Source of the DNA: Burkholderia sp. E7m39
GTDB taxonomy: Bacteria > Pseudomonadota > Gammaproteobacteria > Burkholderiales > Burkholderiaceae
Length of the DNA stretch: 39,267 nt
Assembly: GCA_001319865.1 (NCBI GenBank)
Contig: BBSL01000234.1
Location: forward strand, 1-39,267
Direction: 5' to 3'
Shown here: in pieces, positions 23,900 through 31,797 of the stretch
Layout: each line of letters opens with the position of its first letter
Numbering within the stretch: the first letter of the stretch is position 1
Notes under the pieces: generated by a model
The model's database searches: none
What the model was told of the DNA's origin: nothing
What the model saw: the letters and a program-made list of their open reading frames with translations, nothing else
Position numbers and translations under genes: made by a program

Positions 23900-25549
23900 T
23901 CAGTCGAAGGTGGCGGGCGACTTTGTCGTAGGGGCAGGGTGTAGGGGAAGCGGCGACGTGTCCTTGGAGCTAACAAGAAGGAGCGTGAGCAATGCAGCTA
24001 CGGCTGCGATTCCTGTTGCGACAAGCAACACAGATGCAAAGCCCGAGGCGAAGCTCAGACGTGCAATGTCGAGAATCTTTTCATGTGCGTTTTCTGGCAT
24101 TCCTGCTACGAGACCCGCCACGTCACCCGCGACAATGCGGGACACCATTGCAGTGCTGCTTCCGTCCACAATATTTGTCAGGCCTGCTGCCGACGCGGCC
24201 TTCACGAAATGAAGCTGGGTTCCGTTCGTCAGAATTGTGCCTAATCCTGTGATTCCGGTGACAAGCCCCACAAATCGCAGCGTACCGCTGATGCCTGACG
24301 CCATTCCGCCTCGTTCCGGCGGAATAACGCTCATCGATACCTTCGCAGTTTCTCCATTCAGCATGCCAGCGCCACAGCCGGTGACGAACATGCCGATAGC
24401 GACGACTTCGATCTGCAGATGTGTATTGACCATGAGGGCGGTGACAAGGTTGCCAGCCATGACGATGACAAGACCAGTCGTCAGAAGCGCTCTTCCCGAG
24501 ATTCTTGTCGCGAGCGCGGCTGCAATCCGGGGAAAGAAGAACAGCGGAAGCGCAAAAGGTAACATGCTAATGCCCGCCATAGCGGGACTAAGCGCAAAGT
24601 TGTTCTGGAGATAGAGCGGCAGATAGGTCATCATGACCTGCGCTGAGGACGCAAAGCCGAGCATGGCAAAGCTGCTGCCGAGGAACGTCCGTTTGCGGAA
24701 AAGAGCGAAGTCCACCATCGGACGCTGCTGCACAAGTTCAGCTACGACATACAGTCCGAACAGTAGAGATGCTGTGGCCAGCTTCATAATGGTCGGGCGA
24801 CTCGTCCATCCATCCGCATTTGCGTCGATCAGCGCCCATACCAAGGCGAACAAGCCGGTACCGAAAAGTATCATGCCGGGTACGTCCAGCCTCTGCGTGT
24901 CTGGGTCGTTTGACTCGTCGACAGACGTGACAGCGAGTGCGATGAGGGCCACTCCTACTGGAACGTTGACGAGGAACGCCCACCTCCAGCCCAATGCAGT
25001 GGTGATCACTCCACCAACCAAAGGACCCACGGCCACGGCGACTCCGATGACAGTGCCCCAAAAGGCAAAGGCCTTTGCGCGGCTGGCACCACGAAATGCG
25101 TGTCCCAGCGCAGCCAGCGCTGCACTGAGCTGGACTGCCGCGCCGACACCTTGTAGGGCGCGCGAGGCATTTAGAATGAGAGATGAAGGCGCGAGTCCGC
25201 AAAGGAAAGAGGCAACGGTGAAGGTCACCAGACCAAGAATCAACATCCGTCGACGGCCGAAGCGATCTGCCAGCGCACCAGCGGGCATCAGCAGGGCCGC
25301 AAAGGTCAGGACGTAGGCACTGATTACCCATTCGATATCGGAAAACGCCGCGTTGAGGTTGCGTGCGATTGCTGGCAGGGAAACAGCAACGATATTCGAG
25401 TCCAGCATAATCATGAAAGAGACGCCGGAGAGGCAGAGTAACATTCGGGCAGCGCGCCCGCTCACCCAACGCTCCCGTCGTTCCCGTGCGATTCGCGCCG
25501 CGTTATCGTTTTGAGTCGACGACGCTGTCGATGTAGTCTCATCGTTCAT
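23900..25549 (-). CDS. DHA2-type (EmrB/QacA) MFS drug efflux transporter
   Basis: A 549-residue inner-membrane proton antiporter with about 14 predicted membrane segments. Motif A is LADRFGRRRMLI after segment 2. Motif D1 is MIMLDSNIVAVSLPAI in segment 1, and the antiporter motif C-like GPLVGGVITTALGWRWAF follows segment 5; these are typical of the DHA2 family exporting lipophilic drugs. The start is ATG 25549 (MNDETTSTASSTQND); the frame is open to 25879 but overlaps the end of the panE-like gene. It lies 100 bases downstream of that gene on the same strand, and a TetR regulator is divergent, so it is probably a substrate-induced efflux operon. No outer-membrane or membrane-fusion partner is present. 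Confidence 0.9.
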   Translation of the reverse strand: MNDETTSTASSTQNDNAARIARERRERWVSGRAARMLLCLSGVSFMIMLDSNIVAVSLPAIARNLNAAFSDIEWVISAYVLTFAALLMPAGALADRFGRRRMLILGLVTFTVASFLCGLAPSSLILNASRALQGVGAAVQLSAALAALGHAFRGASRAKAFAFWGTVIGVAVAVGPLVGGVITTALGWRWAFLVNVPVGVALIALAVTSVDESNDPDTQRLDVPGMILFGTGLFALVWALIDANADGWTSRPTIMKLATASLLFGLYVVAELVQQRPMVDFALFRKRTFLGSSFAMLGFASSAQVMMTYLPLYLQNNFALSPAMAGISMLPFALPLFFFPRIAAALATRISGRALLTTGLVIVMAGNLVTALMVNTHLQIEVVAIGMFVTGCGAGMLNGETAKVSMSVIPPERGGMASGISGTLRFVGLVTGITGLGTILTNGTQLHFVKAASAAGLTNIVDGSSTAMVSRIVAGDVAGLVAGMPENAHEKILDIARLSFASGFASVLLVATGIAAVAALLTLLLVSSKDTSPLPLHPAPTTKSPATFD

Positions 25550-25649
25550 GAAGTGCTCTTTCGAAGTTACTTTTCTGCTCTGGTCTGGTCTGGTCTGGCG
25601 CTGCCAGCTGCCTGTGAGCCGGATTGCGTACGGTTGCTTCCTATCGCGC

Positions 25650-26567
25650 CTAGCGGACCTTGTGCTGATAGACGAGAAGTTTGATGTAAGCGGCCGAGAG
25701 AAGCGGCGTCGCAATGCCTGCCTCCCCTGCGTGGCGCACGAGGGCGCCAATAATTTCTTCCACCTCGACTGGTCGGCCACGCTGCACGTCTCGGAACATG
25801 GACGATACGAACGGCGACCCTTTGGCGGTAAGTTGCTCGCGCGTAAGGTGTAGGAACGTGTCCGATGGAGGCTCGCCAACGACCTTCACAATGGTGACGA
25901 TCTCTTCTAGCAGTTGGAGAGCGAACGACGCTCCACCCGTGCAGGCTTCAATCTCCCCAATCGTTCCGCCCGTCAGGCATGTAATGGCGCCGACTGACGC
26001 GAGCAGAATCCACTTTTCCCACATCTCGCGACCAATGACACGCGACAGGCGGGCACCGATATTCGCGTCCCGGAAGAAGGCATCCAGAGCCTCGATCCGA
26101 GATGTAACGCCGCCGTCGAGTTCTCCGAAGGCGAAGTCCTGCATCGGCGAAAGTTGCACGATGCGCCCGTCGTCCTCAAGCACCGTCGCTACCTTCAGCG
26201 TGCAACCGACCAGGTTGTGCTTCGTGAAGCGCCGGGCGAGAGTTTCCATATGACCCATACCGTTGAGAACGGGCAAAATCATGGTTTCTGGGCCGACCGC
26301 CGGTGCAATGTCTTCCAGGACGTTGGCCAGCTGGTATCCCTTCACAGCGAGCAGGACGGCATCGTAGGGCTGTGCAATCTCACCTGCTGTCACGAGCGTT
26401 GGATACAACGTCGCGTCGCCGTGCGCGCTCTGGATACGTAGCCCCGTTTCGCGCAACTGTAACGCTCGCGTCGGTCTAACCAGAAAGGTGATGTCACGCC
26501 CGGCTTGTGCCAGTCGGGCGCCGAGATATCCACCGGTGGAGCCTGCTCCAACTATCAATAAACGCAT
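25650..26567 (-). CDS. 2-dehydropantoate 2-reductase family protein
   Basis: A 305-residue NADPH-dependent reductase of the PanE/ApbA family. The Rossmann motif is LLIVGAGSTGGYLGARLAQAG (starting near residue 3; usual GAGAIG-x-x-G). The substrate-side helix has the conserved Lys in LAVKGYQL, and further family blocks are LNGMGHMETLARRF and W-x-KWI. Standard PanE reduces ketopantoate to pantoate for coenzyme A. Here the gene heads an efflux operon next to a TetR regulator, so a specialised keto-acid substrate is more likely than CoA synthesis (inference). Start ATG 26567; a TTG/ATG a few codons earlier is less likely. Confidence 0.85.
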   Translation of the reverse strand: MRLLIVGAGSTGGYLGARLAQAGRDITFLVRPTRALQLRETGLRIQSAHGDATLYPTLVTAGEIAQPYDAVLLAVKGYQLANVLEDIAPAVGPETMILPVLNGMGHMETLARRFTKHNLVGCTLKVATVLEDDGRIVQLSPMQDFAFGELDGGVTSRIEALDAFFRDANIGARLSRVIGREMWEKWILLASVGAITCLTGGTIGEIEACTGGASFALQLLEEIVTIVKVVGEPPSDTFLHLTREQLTAKGSPFVSSMFRDVQRGRPVEVEEIIGALVRHAGEAGIATPLLSAAYIKLLVYQHKVR

Positions 26568-26905
26568 AACGCTTTTTGTCCTCATTTGATGAAACTGGTA
26601 AGCGCAGCTTTGCGGTGATACGCAGGTCCAACGCCGGACGGCAACGCAAAACGCTGGGTCGTCTCAGGCATCAGAGGCTGCCTCGAGTCACAGCACCTGC
26701 CGGCGCCGACGTCGCACCGCAGTCATTTAGATTACGCTTGTTATCATTAATTCTAGAGCGATATGATGATGGGCGCAATCATAAGATTTTCGAAAGGATT
26801 CGACGTTCGGCATGCGCGACCGTGGGCTCGGCGCCAATCAACAGCGCTCGGGATGGCATCAGCTGTGCCTCGTGACTCAACTCATCAAGTGCAAGGAATT
26901 CGGAT
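26568..26905. promoter_or_regulatory. Divergent control region of panE-like/MFS operon and tetR
   Basis: About 340 bases between two divergent starts. The AT-rich core is near 26730-26790 and includes CTTGTTATCATTAATTCTAG, which carries a partial copy (TTGTTATCA) of the operator word seen at 4503 and 22653. The TetR operator cannot be pinned down: no long palindrome is obvious. Confidence 0.4.
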
Positions 26906-27478
26906 ATGACCAGAGTTACCAAAGAAGCCGCGGAGGCAAACAAGAGGGGTTTGGTGGACGCCGCTGGCCGTCTTTTTCGGGAAAAAGGCCTTGATGGCGT
27001 CGGGGTAGCGGAGATTGCCCGATCTGCGGGTTTAACGCATGGCGCCATCTATTCGGGATTCGCCGGCAAAAGTGATTTGGCCGTCGCGGCGCTGAGGCGA
27101 GGGCGTGAAGCTGGGGCAGAGCGCCGAACGAAGGCCTTAGGGAACGAGCCGGATGTCAATGCGCTGTTGAGGCACTATGTCTCAAAGCGTCAGCGTGACG
27201 ATCGTATTAATTGTTGCCCCCTCCTTGCCTCCGCGAGCGAAGCTGCCCGCCAGGACAGTATCTACCGCAAAGAGTTTTCAGAGACATTTCTCGAACTCGT
27301 CTCTGCTTTGCAAGCTGCGATGGAGCGAGAGGACACAAAAGATGCGCATCGAAAAGCTCTCGCCGTCGCAGCCGGGATGATCGGTGCGGTGGCGATGGCG
27401 CGAGTCCTTGATGGGCAGTTATCTGACGAGCTACTGGAAGCTGCGCGCGCGAGCTTCGTCGAATTCGCAGAGCCTTAA
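26906..27478 (+). CDS. TetR family transcriptional regulator
   Basis: A 190-residue repressor. The N-terminal HTH (about residues 12-58) reads LVDAAGRLFREKGLDGVGVAEIA, then AGLTHGAIYSGFAGKSDL. The ligand-binding C-terminal domain has CPLLASASEAARQDS, a block common in TetR proteins controlling efflux. AAGGA lies eight bases before ATG 26906. It is divergent from the panE-like/MFS operon, which it probably represses along with itself, being relieved by the exported compound (inference from arrangement). The last 27 codons and 45 bases beyond are repeated at 29182-29307. Confidence 0.9.
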   Translation: MTRVTKEAAEANKRGLVDAAGRLFREKGLDGVGVAEIARSAGLTHGAIYSGFAGKSDLAVAALRRGREAGAERRTKALGNEPDVNALLRHYVSKRQRDDRINCCPLLASASEAARQDSIYRKEFSETFLELVSALQAAMEREDTKDAHRKALAVAAGMIGAVAMARVLDGQLSDELLEAARASFVEFAEP

Positions 27479-27529
27479 ACGCGCGCTTCCGCGTCAGCGG
27501 CGTTTCTCGTCTTTAAAGCGCAGATTTAT

Positions 27530-27718
27530 AGCGAGTAGCCATTCGACGATAACCAACCTCCGGATACATGGGAACAGTTAGTGCGGAAGCGAGACGAATT
27601 TTCGGCGCCGTTCGTGCCGAATTCCCATTTCAATAATCCGATGGTTTCTGGGTCTGTCGAGTTCGGTTCTTTCGCGCGGCGCACAATTCGAGTTATGCAA
27701 CATTCTCACTAACGCCTT
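27530..27718 (+). pseudogene. Remnant copy of the membrane-protein gene at 28417-29160
   Basis: The DNA from about 27545 (GATAACCAACCTCCGGATAC) to about 27715 (GCAACATTCTCAC) aligns with about 28523-28712 of the intact membrane-protein gene. Shared blocks include GACGAATTTTCGGC versus AAGCGCATTTTCGGC, GATGGTTTCTGGGT versus TATGGTTTTTGGGT, and AATTCGAGTTATGCAACATTCTCAC versus the same stretch ending TCAACACGCTCAC. Deletions and stops make it non-coding. Together with the TetR 3' end before it, this is one unit of a decayed tandem duplication. Confidence 0.6.
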
Positions 27719-28531
27719 TTAGTGATTCTGTTCAAAGCGCTCTCGCGTAAGTTTGAGCAAGTTGCGCGAGACCGCAGGGTGCCTCCGGATGTGTCCATGT
27801 GGCGCCAACAGGGGGTGCGCGAAGGCGAGTGCCGTAGGGGCGGGGATATCGCGAGGGGATTGGCTTGGTTTTCGGGCTATTTTCCGGTTTGGAGCTTCAA
27901 ACTCTGGCGCGTCTGGTGCGTTGCCGGTTACGGTCCCCTCTGCTTCCGTTGATACCGTGCCGCGACATACAACGCGCCATACTCTCACAGATTTCTTTTC
28001 CAAATTGGCGTAAATCTGCCGGGATGCTTGGCGCGTCCTCCGCCGGTGCGGATGCGCCACTTGCTGGACCTCAGTCGCATCTAACTCCACTCGTGCATAC
28101 GCCGCGCTATCTATCGAACTGTCAGTTGGACGTTTCCCGGATGCTTGTCCGCGGTCTGCGGTACTCGGTCTCCTTCCCTGCAATGTTGTCTTGCGATTCG
28201 AGCGATGTTCGGTTTCTAAAGTTTTCTCCGCCTTGGCCGATATCAAAGCGCAGTCGTCATGTGGGTCTACGTCTGCAGTAACGATTGTAAACAACAGGAG
28301 CAGTAGTCCAAGGGCTGATGCAATCGCAAGGAAAGTGACGAGGAGCCAAGGGTGCGGCGATGCAAGCGTCCCATCGGAGGCTCGTATTGCGGCAAAAAAC
28401 GTATAAGTGAGAAGCGATGGCGCAAGAACCGATAAAAAGCCAAACCTTTCAATCAACCTCAAGAGCAGCCGTTGTTTGCCGGAACTATCAGGCGGCGTTA
28501 CTTTTATGGTGGTCGCTGCGGATCGACGCAT
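27719..28531 (-). CDS. Putative two-segment membrane protein with long disordered tail
   Basis: 270 residues from ATG 28531 (MRRSAATTIKVTPPDSSGKQ). Two good hydrophobic segments span about residues 35-50 and 66-85 (FLSVLAPSLLTYTFFAAI; WLLVTFLAIASALGLLLLLF). The remaining two thirds is basic, Pro/Arg/Ser-rich and low complexity, so either the true protein ends early by frameshift or the tail is disordered. The family is unknown. Its 5' end overlaps the divergent gene at 28417 by 115 bases, which is unusual and means one of the two starts is probably wrong. Confidence 0.4.
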   Translation of the reverse strand: MRRSAATTIKVTPPDSSGKQRLLLRLIERFGFLSVLAPSLLTYTFFAAIRASDGTLASPHPWLLVTFLAIASALGLLLLLFTIVTADVDPHDDCALISAKAEKTLETEHRSNRKTTLQGRRPSTADRGQASGKRPTDSSIDSAAYARVELDATEVQQVAHPHRRRTRQASRQIYANLEKKSVRVWRVVCRGTVSTEAEGTVTGNAPDAPEFEAPNRKIARKPSQSPRDIPAPTALAFAHPLLAPHGHIRRHPAVSRNLLKLTRERFEQNH

Positions 28532-29160
28532 GGATAACCCCGGATACACAAGAAAAGATACATCATGTAGCAAAGCGTTTTAGCGTAGAAGCAAAGCGCA
28601 TTTTCGGCATCGTTCTTGCCGGATTTTCCATCTCAGCAATCCTATGGTTTTTGGGTATGGTGGATCCGGTGCACTGGCGCGACGCACGAATTGAGTTTTT
28701 CAACACGCTCACGATTACAGAAAGAAGTCTGATTTTCCTTGGAATTTTTCTCGGTGTAGTTGCGCTGGGTTGTTCGTTTTGCAGATTTCTTGGCGACATC
28801 AGGGATTTGTTCCTCGTAAGAGCCGTGGAGTACGCCCAACATGCGGTTCTGGTCGGCGCCGGTGCATTGACGTTCTTTGACCTTAACCTCACTTTGTCCG
28901 GCACGCCGGTTTTCGACGTGAAGACCTTCAGCATTTATGTCGGCACGGGCGTGCTGCTTGCCTTGTTGCGCTCAATAATACGTTTCATGCGGAAATCCTT
29001 TGATGGGCAAGTATTTCCCCCACTCGTGCTTGCAACCATTGTTTTTCCGCTCGCATACATTTCGTACCCGTGGCTGAGCGAAACGGTATCGTCCATCACC
29101 AAATCGAACGACGAAGCGCTTGCCAAGGTTGCGACGCACGTTACTCACCCGGGCCGGTGA
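28417..29160 (+). CDS. Putative four-segment membrane protein
   Basis: 247 residues in the longest form (ATG 28417, preceded by GAGAAGC). Hydrophobic segments: IFGIVLAGFSISAILWFLGM, LIFLGIFLGVVALGCSF, VLVGAGALTFFDL and the VLLALL and PLVLATIVFPLAYISY stretches, so about four to five inner-membrane passes. The family is unknown. Homology with the two decayed copies (27530-27718 and 29314-29430) begins only near codon 37, so the first 35 codons, which overlap the divergent gene, may not be translated; no better start codon is obvious. Right after it comes the TetR 3' repeat. Confidence 0.5.
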   Translation: MAQEPIKSQTFQSTSRAAVVCRNYQAALLLWWSLRIDAWITPDTQEKIHHVAKRFSVEAKRIFGIVLAGFSISAILWFLGMVDPVHWRDARIEFFNTLTITERSLIFLGIFLGVVALGCSFCRFLGDIRDLFLVRAVEYAQHAVLVGAGALTFFDLNLTLSGTPVFDVKTFSIYVGTGVLLALLRSIIRFMRKSFDGQVFPPLVLATIVFPLAYISYPWLSETVSSITKSNDEALAKVATHVTHPGR

Positions 29161-29181
29161 AGATTGGTGCTGGGCAATTGT

Positions 29182-29430
29182 GCGAGCCCTTGACGGGCAG
29201 TTATCCGATGAGCTACTGGATGCCGCGCGCGCTAGCCTCGTCGAATTCGCAGAGCCTTGAACGCGCGTTTCCACGTCAGCTGGGCGCGTTTAGTGCTTAG
29301 GGCGCAGCATCAGGATTTGGCTCACTGGCGTGACCCACGAATTGAGTTTTGCAACATTCTCGAAATCATAAAGAAGTCTGATTCTCCTTGAATTTTTCTC
29401 GGAGAAGTTGCGCTCGGCTGCCTCTACCAA
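29182..29430 (+). repeat. Second copy of TetR 3' end plus membrane-protein fragment
   Basis: 29182-29307 repeats 27400-27522 (end of tetR and the bases after it) at roughly 85% identity by eye, including GTCGAATTCGCAGAGCCTT. It still encodes the TetR C-terminus (DGQLSDELLDAARASLVEFA, then EP and stop). 29314-29430 then aligns with 28667-28780 of the membrane-protein gene (CACTGGCGTGACCCACGAAT, and AAGAAGTCTGATTCTCCTTG) with deletions. The unit [tetR end, membrane gene] was duplicated and is decaying. Confidence 0.7.
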
Positions 29431-29452
29431 TTTGGCGACGCAGGACACGTTT

Positions 29453-30070
29453 CTAAAGAAAGGCAGGCGGCGTATTAACACCGTCAGAACGGAACTTCCG
29501 CCATCGCCCAGAATAGTTCCTCCCGCTGCCGTTGTGGTATGTGCGGTCCTTCAAGAATCGGCATGGAACGGACCTCAGAAATTCGACGGCTATGCGGATG
29601 CTGCTTTTGGAAGTCTTTGGAATCGAGAGCAATTTCCTCGGGTGGGTCGTCGGCGAGGTAGTCCAGTTCGTCAAACGAACGCATATAGCGTCCGAAGTCG
29701 GTGACGGGATTCCACGGGTACCGTCGTCGCGTGCGAGCTGGTCACGGTGCTGTAGCCAATCATCCGGTAGTCGTACAGCGAGACAGTGCCGCTCCGCAGA
29801 GCGGTTCCAAAGAGATTTGGGCAACGATTTGTAGTCGATAAGAAAGCAGCCATTGCTGAAGCTGGATTTAGCGCGGATGTGGTCGATTGCCGTCGTCGTC
29901 CGGTCAGTCTCGTGCAAAACTCGTGTTTCGTTCGGTTTTGGGGGCCGTAGGCGGCAGGTGAACATCGAATAGACGGTCTCTGCGGAAACATCATGAACCA
30001 TGTCGCGAGGCATCGTCCGCATCATCAATTTGATGGTGCGGACGGCGAGAGTCCGGTCAGCGTGAGTCAA
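29453..30070 (-). pseudogene. Frameshifted regulator-like gene (possibly FlhC-like)
   Basis: The minus frame from 30070 reads a natural N-terminal portion (DRTLAVRTIKLMMRTMPRDM, VHDVSAETV, then PPKPNETRVLHETDRTTTAI) and a helical stretch up to about FLIDYKSL, after which composition deteriorates. A plausible continuation lies in another frame (MRSFDELDYLADDPPEEIAL, 29684-29484). The pattern of a helical N-terminus followed by a helix-turn-helix-like VSAETV and a PPK turn recalls FlhC-type regulators, but the match is weak. At least one frameshift is needed, so it is probably not functional. Confidence 0.35.
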
Positions 30071-30141
30071 AATCAGTCTGCGCAGGTACCCCTGCGACCC
30101 GAATCTGCATGGACAGATTTGTGCACCATCAAGTTAGCGGT

Positions 30142-30819
30142 CTAGAAGGGGATGTCATCCAGCCATTCGGTGTCGCCCGACCGCTCTGGCGTGTCGGTGT
30201 CGGGTACGGTCGGCGGCTCATGCGAGGCATCGGCTTCCGATGTGTCGCCACCTTCGGTCACAGTTATTATCCGCATCGCGACGATGGGAAGCTGGAATGC
30301 ATTCTTCTCGCTGTCAGGCAATGGCTCGTAGGCGAACGGGGAAGGGGATTGTGCGCTCATCTCGTGCACCCAGATTTCCTCTTCAAGAGCTTCTGTAGCG
30401 CGAATCATATCGAGAGCAACACAGTCCTCGAACATATATAGGACGAGGTAGCGAGACATCAAATGCGATATGCGTAGTTCCTGGGTTGCTATAAGAACCT
30501 TCTTGTCTCGTAGCTCCAGACAAGCCGCCCCCTCGCCGCCTTCATTTCTCACAACGATCACACTCGGTGACTCCGTTGTCGCTGGCACTGCGGCTGATGT
30601 AACTCCCAAGAGTGGTACGACAAGACATCCATCTTCGCCGAGTAGGCCAGAGGCAACGTCCGACCGATTCAAGATTTCCGAGATAGTCGTGCGATAGCTC
30701 GAAGGGGCACCAGAACGTTGACAGTCATCCAGAATCTGCTGGACCAGGTTGTAGTTTAGGACGTCTTGGTCGAGGAGTACGGTTACGACGTTCGCTTTTG
30801 CGTCTGAAGAAGAGTTCAC
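30142..30819 (-). CDS. Gene B' of the duplicated pair, with SSB-like C-terminal tip
   Basis: 225 residues from GTG 30819 (MNSSSDAKANVVTVLLDQDV). Residues up to about 155 look distantly related to gene B (20719-21282). The last 35 residues are an acidic, Pro/Asp/Thr-rich flexible linker (EPPTVPDTDTPERSGDTEWL) ending DDIPF, the same tip that ends bacterial single-strand-binding protein SSB and docks SSB partners such as RecQ, ExoI, PriA, RecO and HolC. The OB-fold sequence of SSB is not evident. It may therefore recruit or compete for SSB-interacting enzymes (inference). Divergent from gene A'. Confidence 0.65.
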   Translation of the reverse strand: MNSSSDAKANVVTVLLDQDVLNYNLVQQILDDCQRSGAPSSYRTTISEILNRSDVASGLLGEDGCLVVPLLGVTSAAVPATTESPSVIVVRNEGGEGAACLELRDKKVLIATQELRISHLMSRYLVLYMFEDCVALDMIRATEALEEEIWVHEMSAQSPSPFAYEPLPDSEKNAFQLPIVAMRIITVTEGGDTSEADASHEPPTVPDTDTPERSGDTEWLDDIPF

Positions 30820-30970
30820 TGATTTTTCGCCCGTAAGCAGTATTCAGGTGGTTAATTGGATAGATACGCGATATGTAGCGCTGGGTTTTATTCGAAATCC
30901 GGAGCAGACATCGTTCGTTTGATAGAGATTGTTGGAAAATTATGTATAAAACAAGTGGTAATGGAAAATA

Positions 30971-30985
30971 TCCAATTACTTATAC
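30971..30985. promoter_or_regulatory. Conserved operator word in the B'/A' control region
   Basis: TCCAATTACTTATAC differs by one base from 21400-21414 in the B/A region. A GTATAA half-site lies near 30945. The palindrome of the first locus is not perfect here. Confidence 0.5.
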
Positions 30986-31102
30986 TTGTCTAGATGTTTG
31001 GCCACTCCTGATATTGCGTCGAGACTGAAGAGAAAAGGGCGAGCAGTTAATGGGCGCCTAGGCTAATTGTTTCTTGGGGAAATGGTTGTAGTGCCTAATA
31101 GA

Positions 31103-31141
31103 ATTTAAACGTTGATTTATACGAGGTTGGCCGTTAATCTG
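31103..31141 (+). promoter_or_regulatory. Promoter of gene A'
   Basis: TTGATT (31112-31117), 17 bp, TAATCT (31135-31140), within the 39-base block matching 21631-21669 (33 of 39 identical). Transcription would start near 31147, about 30 bases before the ATG of A', as at the other locus. Confidence 0.65.
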
Positions 31142-31176
31142 TTTCTCATTGAATTGCAGATCATGGATTAACGAAG

Positions 31177-31797
31177 ATGAACGTTGTCAATACAGTACCT
31201 AAGGTTTCTGGTATTCCTCTCGGAATCATCTCGCCAGCTTCGGAATTTCGGGACTTGCGAATCAGAGGTCTTGTTCTCGAGCAGGTAGTGAAATGCGACC
31301 CTCTGCCATATGCAAAGGCTCGCCGTGCAGTTTTCGATGTGTGCCTGGTTGGGACGAGTACCGACCCGCTGCTTATGTTCCTGTGCCAGATAGAGGACGT
31401 GCGCCTAATCTGGCTAGCGAATCCGGCAGAGCCCACCGTCTGGGAAGCGGTAGACAACTGGAAAGCCGACGGTTCGGTTTCCGTGGCGCTGAGTAATGGA
31501 ACAACGCATCTTTTCAATGTTCCGTACCGCTACCGGGCCGAGGAGTCTGTTCACGCGCTGCGTCGAAACACTCAACTTGCCTCGGACCAGTTGACTGAAG
31601 ACGCGATTGCGCTTTTGGCCGCTGGAGCGCTTGATGCCTTTGAATTTCCGGGTTTGCCTGCTCCGAAGCACTTCACTGCGTGCCCTGTTTACACACCTAG
31701 AGTAGACGACACCCTTAAAGCGCTTGGCTACGAAGCTAGGTGGGATGCGCAGGCTTATGAATTCTTTGCGCGCAAGTCATTGATTATCGTGCGCTGA
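31177..31797 (+). CDS. Gene A' of the duplicated divergent pair (206 aa)
   Basis: A paralogue of the 219-residue protein at 21708-22367, about half identical along the whole length with the same block order (IPLGI, VLEQVVKCDPLPY, CQIEDVRLIWLANPAEPTVW, ALRRNTQL, EDAIALLAAGALD, FPGLPAP). No named family is recognised, and no signal peptide or membrane segment is seen. ATG 31177 follows a conserved promoter. A short hairpin (CTACAC...GTGTAG, about 31811-31828) lies after the stop but lacks a T run. Gene B' is divergent. Confidence 0.7.
   Translation: MNVVNTVPKVSGIPLGIISPASEFRDLRIRGLVLEQVVKCDPLPYAKARRAVFDVCLVGTSTDPLLMFLCQIEDVRLIWLANPAEPTVWEAVDNWKADGSVSVALSNGTTHLFNVPYRYRAEESVHALRRNTQLASDQLTEDAIALLAAGALDAFEFPGLPAPKHFTACPVYTPRVDDTLKALGYEARWDAQAYEFFARKSLIIVR

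Noticed and set aside
24633..25469. Long frames on both strands inside the MFS gene
   Set aside because: Shadows of the transporter, lacking membrane-protein character.
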